NCBI RefSeq assembly: GCF_004357765.1
Contig: NZ_SMTE01000017.1
Location: 1-64,000 of the forward strand
DNA: 64,000 bases
Reading direction: 5' to 3'
Source: Pseudomonas putida
Lineage (GTDB): Bacteria; Pseudomonadota; Gammaproteobacteria; Pseudomonadales; Pseudomonadaceae
Positions 34,143-42,126 of the stretch are shown in pieces (position 1 is the first letter of the stretch; each line of letters starts with the position of its first letter). The notes under the pieces were generated by a model. It ran no database searches, was not told where the DNA came from, and saw only the letters and a program-made list of their open reading frames with translations. Made by a program: the position numbers and the translations under genes.

Positions 34143-34654
34143 GCTCGCCTCCTGCGGTCGGCCGGTGCCACGCTGACATGCCCGGACTCCAGGTCGACGT
34201 CGGTTTGCAGCAGCAGCGGCAGGGCCGCGGGCTGAGCCCACAGATCGCCCTCGATCTCGAAGCTCAGGGCGTTGGCGTTCATCTGCCCGGGCGCAGCCTG
34301 GGCACGCACCTTCAGGGTGTGGGCGAGGATGCGTGGCTCATAGGTGACGATGGCCTGGTGGATGATGCGCTCCAGCACGTTCAGGTCGATGTTCGAGGCG
34401 CTGTTGCCAGCCAATGCTGGCAGGCCATAGTTGACCACCGAGGCGCCGGCGGGGGCGTTGAGGGTGGTGCTGGCGTCCAGCAGCGAGGTGGTGTTGAGCA
34501 GCCAGGCCAGGTCGCGCAGAACCGAGGCCTTGAGCTGTTGCAGGCTGAGCACACGCTTGTCCGGGGCTTCCTGTGGGTTGCCCGGGTCGTCGTCGGTCAG
34601 GCGATCGAGCAGCGAGGGCTGCAAGCGGTCGCGGGCGGCAATCTCGGCTACCAC
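34139..34654 (-). CDS. tssE: T6SS baseplate gp25-like protein TssE
   Basis: The protein has the TssE signature [13 protein letters not shown], the [18 protein letters not shown] segment, SVVNYGLP and the C-terminal IxxAIxxYEPRI motif of the gp25/lysozyme-like family. It links sheath and baseplate. The longest ORF (from 34732) starts inside a REP element and is not credible. A GTG at 34654, giving 171 residues starting [12 protein letters not shown], is my choice, though it lacks a clear Shine-Dalgarno. Confidence 0.88.
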   Translation of the reverse strand: MVAEIAARDRLQPSLLDRLTDDDPGNPQEAPDKRVLSLQQLKASVLRDLAWLLNTTSLLDASTTLNAPAGASVVNYGLPALAGNSASNIDLNVLERIIHQAIVTYEPRILAHTLKVRAQAAPGQMNANALSFEIEGDLWAQPAALPLLLQTDVDLESGHVSVAPADRRRRA

Positions 34655-34685
34655 TTCAGAAGGTCTCGCAGAGATGAGTGGGACC

Positions 34686-34774
34686 CTGTAGGAGCGGGCT
34701 TGCCCCGCGAACACCGGCAAAGCCGGTGCCATGTACCGCGGCGTCTGTTTCGCGGGGCAAGCCCGCTCCTACAG
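34686..34774. repeat. Paired inverted REP elements between hcp and tssE
   Basis: Two perfectly inverted 26-base arms (34686-34711 and 34749-34774), each containing the P. putida-type REP core GTAGGAGCGGGC or its complement, enclose a 37-base spacer. The spacer holds a smaller hairpin, ACCGGC-AAA-GCCGGT. Such BIME-like pairs form strong mRNA stems that can stabilise the upstream hcp transcript and reduce tssE expression. Confidence 0.9.
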
Positions 34775-34816
34775 GACGCGCAATCGGCTGGAGACTTCCC
34801 ACAGGGGGTGGCCACG

Positions 34817-35305
34817 TCAGATCTTGACGTTGGAACGAATGTTCCAGCCGTACTTGATCGGGCCGCCTTCCTTGCTGCCGTCGGCTTTTTGCGGCTGGTA
34901 GTCGACGGTGACCTTGGCGAAGTTCAGGGTCACGTTCTCGGTCAGGCGATCGTCGCTGCCCGAGCCGCCGGTGCTCAGCGAGCTGATCAGCACTTCTTCG
35001 AGATTGATGATCAGGTACTCGACCTGGCTTTCACCGCCCGCCTTGCGCACGGTCAGCTTGACCTTGTCGATGTGCTTGCCGCTGGAGCAGTGGGCCATCA
35101 GGTTGGGGCTGGACTTGTCGATGTACTTGGTGATCGACAGGTCCTGGATGTTGACCTTGCCCGAACCGCCGCCGCTGCCCATGTGCATGTTGCCGGACTG
35201 GGACATGCCCCAGCTCCAGTTGAGCACGTCGATCTCGTCCTTGTGGGTCTTGTCGTTGGACTCGCCCTTGATGTCGCCGATCTTGATGAAAATATCTACA
35301 GCCAT
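34817..35305 (-). CDS. hcp: T6SS tube protein Hcp
   Basis: The 162-residue protein matches Hcp1-type tube subunits: MAVDIFIKIGDIKGES, the DVLNWSWGMSQ beta strand, an unusually glycine-rich loop GSGGGSGK, and SSPNLMAHCSSG. Hcp hexamers stack into the injected tube and carry small effectors. A hairpin overlaps the tssC stop just upstream, and a REP pair follows the gene. Both could set a high hcp mRNA level relative to its neighbours. Confidence 0.98.
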   Translation of the reverse strand: MAVDIFIKIGDIKGESNDKTHKDEIDVLNWSWGMSQSGNMHMGSGGGSGKVNIQDLSITKYIDKSSPNLMAHCSSGKHIDKVKLTVRKAGGESQVEYLIINLEEVLISSLSTGGSGSDDRLTENVTLNFAKVTVDYQPQKADGSKEGGPIKYGWNIRSNVKI

Positions 35306-35342
35306 GATGTCCTCGGAATTACATGTCGATTAACGGGTGGGC

Positions 35343-35357
35343 GGGGCATCAAGCCCC
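35343..35357 (-). other. Small hairpin at the tssC end
   Basis: GGGGC and GCCCC (5-bp stem, five-base loop) surround the tssC stop codon on the minus strand, 38 bases before hcp. It may mark a processing or partial termination point. There is no T tract. Confidence 0.3.
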
Positions 35358-36845
35358 TTTGGCCGAAGGCAGCTTCGACACCAGTCGCAGCGACACGGTC
35401 AGCCCTTCGAGCTGGTAGTGCGGGCGCAGGTAGAAGCGCGAGTTGTAGTAGCCTGGGTTGCCTTCGACGTCCTCGACCACCACTTCGGCCGCTGCCAGCG
35501 GGTGCTGGGCCTTGGTGGTCTCGGTGGAGTGCGCCGGGTCGCCGTCGACGTAGTTGAGGATCCAGTCCTGCAGCCAGCGCTGCATCTCGTCCTTCTCCTT
35601 GAACGAGCCGATCTTGTCGCGAACGATGCACTTGAGGTAATGCGCGAAGCGGCAGGTGGCGAACAGGTACGGCAGGCGCGCGGCCAGGTTGGCGTTGGCG
35701 CTGGCGTCCGGGTCGTCGTACTCGGCCGGCTTCTGCAGCGACTGGGCGCCGATGAAGGCGGCGAAGTCGGTGTTTTTCTTGTGCAGCAGCGGCATGAAGC
35801 CGTTCTTGGCCAGCTCCGCTTCGCGGCGGTCGGAGATGGCGATCTCGGTCGGGCACTTCATGTCCACGCCGCCGTCGTCGGTGGGGAAGGTGTGCGCCGG
35901 CAGGCCCTGCACTTCGCCGCCCGATTCCACGCCGCGGATGCGCGAGCACCAGCCGTAGTGCTTGAACGAGCGGTTGATGTTCACCGCCATGGCGTAGGCG
36001 GCGTTGGCCCAGGTGTACTTGCTGCTGTCGGCGCCGTCGGTGTCTTCCTCGAAGGCGAAGGCCTCGACCGGGTCGGTCTTGGCGCCGTAGGGCAGGCGGG
36101 CCAGGAAGCGCGGCATGGTCAGGCCGATGTAGCGCGAGTCTTCCGATTCACGCAACGAACGCCAGCCGGCGTATTCCGGCGTGGTGAAGATCTTGGTCAG
36201 GTCGCGCGGGTTGCTCAGTTCCTGCCACGAGCCCATGCCCATGACCGTCGGCGAGGCAGCGGAGATGAACGGCGCATGCATCGAGGCGCAGATCTTCGAC
36301 ACTTCGCCGAGCAGCTCCACGTCTGGTGGCGATTGGTCGAAGTAGTAGTCGCCCACCAGGCAGCCGTAGGGCTCGCCGCCGAACTGACCGTACTCTTCCT
36401 CGTACAGCTTCTTGAAGATCGGGCTCTGGTCCCAGGCGGTGCCCTTGAACTTCTTCAAGGTCTTGTGCAGATCGGTCTTGGAAACGTTGAGCACGCGGAT
36501 CTTCAGTTGCTCGTCGCTCTCGGTGTTGTTGACCAGGTAGTGCAGGCCACGCCAGGCGCTTTCCAGCTTCTGGAAATCGTCGTGGTGGATGATCTGGTTG
36601 ACCTGGGCGGTGAGCTTGGCATCGATGGCGGCGATGATCTGCTCGATCGAACCGATGGCATCGTTGGAGACCAGGTTGGTCTGCGCCAGGGCCTGCTCGG
36701 CCAAGGTACGCACGGCGCTTTCCACGGCTTCCTTGGCGCGCTCGGTCTTGGGCTTGAATTCCTGCAGCAGCAGGTTGGCGAATTCGCTGGGGTCCTGGGT
36801 GGCCGCGGCCGGTTGGCCCTGGGCGTCGCGCATTGGATCGTTCAT
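35349..36845 (-). CDS. tssC: T6SS contractile sheath large subunit TssC
   Basis: The 498-residue protein shows the sheath signature through its length: AWRGLHYLVNNTE, LKIRVLNVSK, PYGCLVGDYYF, PRFLARLPYG and the C-terminal RFYLRPHYQLEGLTVSLRLVSKLP. With TssB it forms the contractile sheath that fires the Hcp tube. It starts 11 bases after tssB. Confidence 0.98.
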   Translation of the reverse strand: MNDPMRDAQGQPAAATQDPSEFANLLLQEFKPKTERAKEAVESAVRTLAEQALAQTNLVSNDAIGSIEQIIAAIDAKLTAQVNQIIHHDDFQKLESAWRGLHYLVNNTESDEQLKIRVLNVSKTDLHKTLKKFKGTAWDQSPIFKKLYEEEYGQFGGEPYGCLVGDYYFDQSPPDVELLGEVSKICASMHAPFISAASPTVMGMGSWQELSNPRDLTKIFTTPEYAGWRSLRESEDSRYIGLTMPRFLARLPYGAKTDPVEAFAFEEDTDGADSSKYTWANAAYAMAVNINRSFKHYGWCSRIRGVESGGEVQGLPAHTFPTDDGGVDMKCPTEIAISDRREAELAKNGFMPLLHKKNTDFAAFIGAQSLQKPAEYDDPDASANANLAARLPYLFATCRFAHYLKCIVRDKIGSFKEKDEMQRWLQDWILNYVDGDPAHSTETTKAQHPLAAAEVVVEDVEGNPGYYNSRFYLRPHYQLEGLTVSLRLVSKLPSAKGA

Positions 36846-36856
36846 GGGCTGTCTCC

Positions 36857-37372
36857 TCAGGCCTTGGGCTCGTTGTCGGCGGGTTTCGGCGCGCTGGCCA
36901 GGGCCTGGAGCAGGGCCGGGTCCTTGATGGCCTTGAGGATGATGTCCTCGGCCCCGGTCTTGCCGTCCATGTAGGTCAGCAGGTTGGCCAGTTGGGTGCG
37001 GGCTTCGAGCAACTGGTTGAGGGCATCGACCTTGCGCGCCACGGCGGCAGGGCTGAAGTCGTCCATGCTCTCGAAGGTGATGTCCAGGCTCAGGTTGCCT
37101 TCACCGGTCAGTTCGTTGGGCACATTGAAGGCTACGCGTGGCTTCATCGCTTTGAGCCGCGAGTCGAAGTTGTCGACGTCGATCTCCAGGAACTTGCGCT
37201 CGGCGACTGCCGGCAGCGGCTCGGCCGGCTTGCCGGCGAGGTCGGAGAGCACGCCCATGACGAACGGCAACTGGACCTTTTTCTCGGCGCCGTAGAGTTC
37301 GACGTCATATTCGATCTGCACCCGCGGCGCGCGGTTGCGCGCGATGAATTTCTGGGAGCTGTCTTTCGCCAC
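36857..37372 (-). CDS. tssB: T6SS contractile sheath small subunit TssB
   Basis: The 171-residue protein carries the TssB motifs SSQKFIARNRAPRVQIEYDVE, LPFVMGVLSDLAG, and LSLDITFESMDDFSPAAVA. It heterodimerises with TssC to build the sheath. The gene is followed directly by tssC. Confidence 0.98.
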   Translation of the reverse strand: MAKDSSQKFIARNRAPRVQIEYDVELYGAEKKVQLPFVMGVLSDLAGKPAEPLPAVAERKFLEIDVDNFDSRLKAMKPRVAFNVPNELTGEGNLSLDITFESMDDFSPAAVARKVDALNQLLEARTQLANLLTYMDGKTGAEDIILKAIKDPALLQALASAPKPADNEPKA

Positions 37373-37444
37373 GTTGTTCCTCCTGGTCGCCGGTGCGGCG
37401 GCTCTATTCGTTGCGGGCGTCGGTATTGATGCGGCGCGAGGGCG

Positions 37445-38476
37445 TCAATCGTCCTCGGGGCCGCGCAGGTTCTCGAATTGCGACCAGCCATCGGGGATCA
37501 GGTCGCGGACAATGGTTGCGAAATCGGCATTGACCAGCTTCTTCGCCCGGTGCAGCAGCACCGGCAGCGGGCTCGATGGCTCGTGGCGGGCGTAGTACTG
37601 CAACAGGCGGTCCAGGCTCTGTTGCACGTCCTCGCGGCTGCTGATCTCGCCAGGTCGTGCGGCGGCGCGTGGGCTGGCCGGGATGGTGGCAATCTGGTCC
37701 TCAGCGCTGTCGGCGGCAGGCGCGGCATCGTCGGCCAAAGCCGGTGCCGCTCCTGCCGGGCCGTAGTCGTTCAGCACCTGTTGCACCTGACGCAGCGGCT
37801 GGCGTAGGGCCGACAGGTCGACACCACTGGCCGAACCGACCTGGTCGTTGACCCGGCGCTCGATGGCGTCCACGGCTTCGCGGGCCAGTTGCAGGGCCTG
37901 CCGGCACTGCTGCAACTGCTCGTCATCGGCATCGCGCAGCGCGGCGGCCAACTCCTCGGCGCTGAGCTGCTCGCTGGCGAAGTGCTGAACGCCGGCAGCG
38001 TGCAGCGCTGCACGCAGGGTCACCGGGCCGAAGGCGCGCGAGCGCACCAGCACGGCGTCGCGCAGCAGCGCGATGTTGGTCTCGCAGGTCAGGCCGGCAA
38101 GGGCATTGACGCGTACGGTGGGGTCGTTGTCGTCGGCTGCGTCCAGTTGCGGGTGCAGATACAGCCAGTACTCGCCAAGCAGATCGCGAATGAGTTCGAG
38201 ACTGGCGACCAGGCCCGGCAGACCGTGCAAGGCAAGGTTGGCCTGGAGCAGGAAATGGGTGATACGCAGGTCTTTACTGCGTTGCAACAGGGCCGTGCAG
38301 GCCTGTTCGATATCGCGCCATTGAGGCGGTTCGGCAGGCTGAACCGCATCGCCCATCACACGTTCCGGGCGACCTTGGGCATCCCGCTCAAGTTGCAGGA
38401 AATCGGCGTCGTATTCGAGGTCATCGCCGCAGGGGAAATCAGCGGAAACGGCGGCGAGTAACTGCGATGAGTTCAC
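37445..38476 (-). CDS. tssA: T6SS assembly-cap protein TssA
   Basis: The 343-residue protein has the ImpA-type N-terminal domain (PCGDDLEYDADFLQLE) and the TssA1-type C-terminal domain SREDVQQSLDRLLQYYARHE with LIPDGWSQFENLRG. Between them an alanine-rich linker spans about residues 240-270. TssA coordinates tube/sheath polymerisation. The start is a GTG at 38476 with GGAG 12 bases upstream. It is the first gene of the minus arm of the T6SS cluster. Confidence 0.93.
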   Translation of the reverse strand: MNSSQLLAAVSADFPCGDDLEYDADFLQLERDAQGRPERVMGDAVQPAEPPQWRDIEQACTALLQRSKDLRITHFLLQANLALHGLPGLVASLELIRDLLGEYWLYLHPQLDAADDNDPTVRVNALAGLTCETNIALLRDAVLVRSRAFGPVTLRAALHAAGVQHFASEQLSAEELAAALRDADDEQLQQCRQALQLAREAVDAIERRVNDQVGSASGVDLSALRQPLRQVQQVLNDYGPAGAAPALADDAAPAADSAEDQIATIPASPRAAARPGEISSREDVQQSLDRLLQYYARHEPSSPLPVLLHRAKKLVNADFATIVRDLIPDGWSQFENLRGPEDD

Positions 38477-38871
38477 CAGAAATCGATCTCCATATCGGCC
38501 CGTGGTAGGGGCGTGTTCACGCGCGAAGTTGCAAGTGTGAACCAGTGCACAGATTTGCCAAAGAGTACCGAGGTGATATCAGAGTGATATCGTTTTAGTA
38601 CTTCGAAGTTGCGCATTTATGGTTTATTTGTTCGCGAGTGTCAAGGTAAGCTACGCGCCCTGAGTACCCACTGTGACCCAGTTGGCAGCCGCACAGTACC
38701 ACTTGTCGGGTGCAATGAGTGTGCGGGAACAATAGGGTCATAGAGCTCGCCTTATATTCGGTTTGTCGTCTGGAAGCCTTGATAATCAAGGGGTTCAGCA
38801 CTCATTTGAAGGGCAGGGCTGATCTATTCAAATGAATGGCCTGGCACTTCAAATATATGCAAGGAGGCATG
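38477..38871. promoter_or_regulatory. Divergent tssA-fha control region
   Basis: This 395-base gene-free region is markedly AT-richer than its flanks. It holds two direct GTGATATC repeats 11 bp apart (38573-38580 and 38584-38591), a perfect 15-bp palindrome CCTTGATAATCAAGG (38777-38791) and a 9-bp inverted repeat TCATTTGAA/TTCAAATGA (38802-38810 and 38827-38835). A third TTCAAAT lies next to a strong AAGGAGG site. I could not place -35/-10 elements with confidence. All T6SS core genes diverge from here, so these are the prime candidate control sites. Confidence 0.6.
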
Positions 38872-40239
38872 ATGGCACTTTGCCTGACTATCACCAGTTA
38901 TCACAAGATTACTCCCGGACAATGCCCGGAGAAGTTGCTGGAAGCCGGTGCCATCACTGTCGGGCGTTCGTCGGATAATGATTGGGTGCTGCCAGATCCG
39001 GAACGACTGGTATCAGCCAGGCATTGTGTGATTCAGTTCAAGGATGGGCGTTATTACTTGACCGATAACAGTACCAATGGTGTGGAGTTAGTGCGCGCCG
39101 GTATTCGCCTGCGCCGCGGCGCCAGTGAGCCGCTGATGGATGGCGAAGTTATTCGGATCGGCGAATACGAAATTCAGGCGCGCATCGACTCCGGTCTTTC
39201 CGCCAGCGTGGGCGGCGAACCCGAGGTCCACAGTTTCGAGGCGTTGATGGCAAATCAATCCTCGGCCTCGGCGGTGAGCAACCCGCCGATTTCCGGTGCG
39301 CCTGCGGCATTCCTCCAGGGGGCATCGAGTCACGATACGCTGCCCGACCTGTTCGATTTTCTTGGCCCTTCGAGCGTACCGCCAGTCAGCCAACCCGACC
39401 ATGTCCCGGCCCAGCAACACGACTTCCGTCCGCCGACTCCGGTAGCGTCACCGACTCCGCCCGCGTCGGTGGCCGAGCCTGCCCCGGCGGGGAAGATTCC
39501 GGAAGACTGGAACCTGTTCGACACACCGCCCGCTCCAGTACAGGCACCGCCCCCGGCAGAGCCGCCTGCGCCAGTCGCACCAGCACCGCTGGCTCCGTCG
39601 CCTGAGCCGGTCGCACCTGCCGCTGCGCCACCCGCACCGAGCGCGACCGGCGATGCGTTGCTTCAAGCCTTTCTGCGCGGCGCCGGTATCGAACACCTGC
39701 GCATCGACGCTGCCGATGCCGCGGCACAGATGGAGGCCATCGGCCGCAGCTACCGCCTGATGGTCGAAGGTCTGATCGATGTGCTGCGTGCGCGTAGCAG
39801 CCTCAAAGGCGAATTCCGCATGCAGCAGACCACCATCGCCCCGGTGCAGAACAACCCCTTGAAATTTGCCCCAAACGCCGATGAAGCGTTGCTGCTGTTG
39901 CTGCGCCACGGCAACCAGGCGTTCATGGCGCCGGACCAGGCCGTGCGCGACAGCTTCGATGATGTGCGCGCGCACCAACTGGCCGTGATGGCCGGCGTGG
40001 AAGCGGCCATCAAGCATCTGCTCGGCCGATTCGAACCGGCCCGCCTGGAGCAGCGTCTGGCACCGGCAGGCGGGCTCGCCAAGCTGTTCGGAGGCTCGCG
40101 TCAGGCGCACTGCTGGCAACAGTTCACCGAACTCTATGGGCAGATTTCCCAAGAGGCCGAAGACGACTTCCAGGACCTGTTCGGTCGGGAATTCAGCCGT
40201 GCCTACGAGGCCCATAACAGCCGTTTGCGACGCTCCTGA
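38872..40239 (+). CDS. fha: T6SS FHA-domain scaffold protein Fha (TagH)
   Basis: The 455-residue protein has an N-terminal forkhead-associated domain (residues about 1-95, with ITVGRSSDNDWVLPD and STNGVEL, the phosphothreonine-binding loops). A proline/alanine-rich linker spans about 160-260. The C-terminal TagH domain carries the FLRGAGI and DEALLLLLRHGNQAF segments. In P. aeruginosa, Fha1 is phosphorylated by PpkA, which triggers assembly. The genes for kinase and phosphatase are in the same operon here. Of two tandem ATGs, the second is spaced better from AAGGAGG. Confidence 0.95.
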   Translation: MALCLTITSYHKITPGQCPEKLLEAGAITVGRSSDNDWVLPDPERLVSARHCVIQFKDGRYYLTDNSTNGVELVRAGIRLRRGASEPLMDGEVIRIGEYEIQARIDSGLSASVGGEPEVHSFEALMANQSSASAVSNPPISGAPAAFLQGASSHDTLPDLFDFLGPSSVPPVSQPDHVPAQQHDFRPPTPVASPTPPASVAEPAPAGKIPEDWNLFDTPPAPVQAPPPAEPPAPVAPAPLAPSPEPVAPAAAPPAPSATGDALLQAFLRGAGIEHLRIDAADAAAQMEAIGRSYRLMVEGLIDVLRARSSLKGEFRMQQTTIAPVQNNPLKFAPNADEALLLLLRHGNQAFMAPDQAVRDSFDDVRAHQLAVMAGVEAAIKHLLGRFEPARLEQRLAPAGGLAKLFGGSRQAHCWQQFTELYGQISQEAEDDFQDLFGREFSRAYEAHNSRLRRS

Positions 40240-40278
40240 GCGAGCGAAGGAAGATCACAGTACGTCATGAGGACGAGG

Positions 40279-40770
40279 ATGAAAGCGACACGACTGATCG
40301 CCGCACTGACCCTGGTGCTGCTCAGTGCCTGCAGCAAGGACGCGCCCATCGCCGCCGACAGTGCGGCCAGCGGCTCTGCCGTCACCCTGTATTTCAGCGC
40401 TGCCGCCGGGCTCAATCCGGGCGCTGGCGGTACACCCGCGCCGGTTCGGGTGCGCCTATACGAGCTGAAGAACAGTGCAGCCTTTGCCCGCGCCGACTAT
40501 TTCGCCCTGGCCGAGCGTGCCCAGGCGACCCTTGGCGCCGACCTGATCGATCAGGACGAAGTGCTGTTGCAGCCTGGCGAGCAATTGCGCCTGGAGCGTC
40601 CGCTCGACCCGGCCACCCGCCAGGTCGGTCTAGTGGTCGGCTATCGCGAGATCGACCAGGCCCTGTGGCGCAGCGTGCTGCCGGTGCCGCCCCGTGACTA
40701 TCAGATCAGCCTCGATGTGCGTGCCGTGCGCAGCGCCGTGGCCACCCCACAACCTGAGCCTGTGCGCTAG
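40279..40770 (+). CDS. tssJ: T6SS outer-membrane lipoprotein TssJ
   Basis: The 163-residue protein starts with a lipoprotein signal peptide, MKATRLIAALTLVLLSAC, with the lipobox cysteine at residue 18. It has the transthyretin-like fold motifs VRLYELKNSAAFARADYFAL and GYREIDQALWRSVLPV. It anchors TssM to the outer membrane. The start at 40279 is preferred to 40267 because GAGG is six bases upstream. Confidence 0.95.
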   Translation: MKATRLIAALTLVLLSACSKDAPIAADSAASGSAVTLYFSAAAGLNPGAGGTPAPVRVRLYELKNSAAFARADYFALAERAQATLGADLIDQDEVLLQPGEQLRLERPLDPATRQVGLVVGYREIDQALWRSVLPVPPRDYQISLDVRAVRSAVATPQPEPVR

Positions 40771-40785
40771 GCAATCGGAGCCCCC

Positions 40786-42120
40786 ATGTCCTGGAACAAT
40801 CGCGTGGTCTGGTCGGAAGGCATGTTCATCACGACCCAGCACTTCCAACAGCATGACCGCTATCTTGAGCATTTCGTCGACGCCCGCAGCCGACCCTTGA
40901 GCGCTGCTGCCTGGGGCTTCTCGGAACTGCTGCTCGACCAGGGCCTGCTGGCCCAGGGCAAGCTGGCGATTCTCAGTGCCCGGGGCCTGTTGCCCGACGG
41001 CACGCCGTTCGATATCCCGCGCGACGACCTGCCGCCGGCGCCGCTGGAGGTGCCTGACGAGCTGCGCGACGGGGTGATCCACCTCGGCCTGCCGCTCAAA
41101 CGAGCAGGCGCCCGCGATACCGTCGACGAGGGTGAAGCGCTCGCCGGTGCCCGCTACATCAGCCGGGTCAGTGAAGTGCGTGATGACAACGCCCCGTTCG
41201 AGAACCGCGCGCCATTGGCACTGGGCAGCCGCGCCCTGCGTCTGCTGCGCAGCGAAGATGGCCTCAGCGACTACGCCGCACTCGGCATGCTGCGCGTGCG
41301 AGAAAAGCGCGCCGATCGCGCTCTGGTGATCGATGACAGCTATATCCCACCGGTGCTCGACGTGGCCGCCAGCCAACAGTTGTCGAGCTTTTGCGGCGAG
41401 CTGCTGGGCCTGCTGCACCAGCGCGGCGAAGCGCTGGCGGGGCGGGTGGTGGCATCGGCCAATGGTGGGGCTTCGGAGATCGCCGACTTCATGTTGTTGC
41501 AGTTGGTCAACCGCGCCCAGCCACTGGTCGAGCACCTCAACCAGCTCAGTCCGCTGCACCCCGAACGGCTGTACAGCGAGCTGGTGGCACTGGCCGGCGA
41601 GTTCGCCACCTTCACCCGCGATGGTCGCCGCCCGCACAGTTTCCCGGTGTACCAGCACGACGATCTGGCCGCGACTTTCGCCCCGGTGATGGCGGCGCTG
41701 CGCGAGGCCCTCTCGACCCTGATCGACAGCAAGGCGGTGGCTATTCCCATCGTCGAGAAGGCCTACGGTATCCACGTCGGCATGCTCGCCGATCGCAGCC
41801 TGCTCGACAGCGCCAGTTTCATCCTCGTGGTCCGCGCCGATGTGCCCAGCGAGACCTTGCGCAGCCGTTTCGGTCAGCAAAGCAAGATTGGTTCGGTGGA
41901 ACACATCCGCGACCTGGTCAACCTGCAGTTGCCGGGTATCGGCCTGCTGCCGTTGCCGGTGGCACCGCGGCAGATCCCATTCCACGCCGGCTCCACCTAT
42001 TTCGAGCTCGACCGCGGCAGCGAGCACTGGAAACAGTTGCAGCATTCCGGCGGTTTCGCCTTCTACGTCGCCGGCGAGTTCCCCGGCCTGAGCCTGGCCT
42101 TCTGGGCCATTCGAGGATAA
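40786..42120 (+). CDS. tssK: T6SS baseplate-membrane connector TssK
   Basis: The 444-residue protein begins VVWSEGMFITTQHFQQHDRY, the invariant TssK start (W-x-E-G-M-F-x-x-P/T-Q-H-F-Q). The C-terminal domain with LPLPVAPRQIPFHAGSTYFEL binds the membrane complex. It links the baseplate wedges to TssL/TssM. GGAG lies upstream. Confidence 0.97.
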   Translation: MSWNNRVVWSEGMFITTQHFQQHDRYLEHFVDARSRPLSAAAWGFSELLLDQGLLAQGKLAILSARGLLPDGTPFDIPRDDLPPAPLEVPDELRDGVIHLGLPLKRAGARDTVDEGEALAGARYISRVSEVRDDNAPFENRAPLALGSRALRLLRSEDGLSDYAALGMLRVREKRADRALVIDDSYIPPVLDVAASQQLSSFCGELLGLLHQRGEALAGRVVASANGGASEIADFMLLQLVNRAQPLVEHLNQLSPLHPERLYSELVALAGEFATFTRDGRRPHSFPVYQHDDLAATFAPVMAALREALSTLIDSKAVAIPIVEKAYGIHVGMLADRSLLDSASFILVVRADVPSETLRSRFGQQSKIGSVEHIRDLVNLQLPGIGLLPLPVAPRQIPFHAGSTYFELDRGSEHWKQLQHSGGFAFYVAGEFPGLSLAFWAIRG

Positions 42121-42126
42121 GCCGCG

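Noticed and set aside
34655-34732. Upstream extension of tssE to an ATG at 34732
   Set aside because: The extension is translated from the REP element, which is a non-coding repeat with copies elsewhere, and has no TssE similarity.
38840-38860. Possible sigma-54 promoter (TGGCAC followed by ATGC) upstream of fha
   Set aside because: The spacing between GG and GC is 14 bases instead of 10, so it does not fit a -24/-12 promoter.
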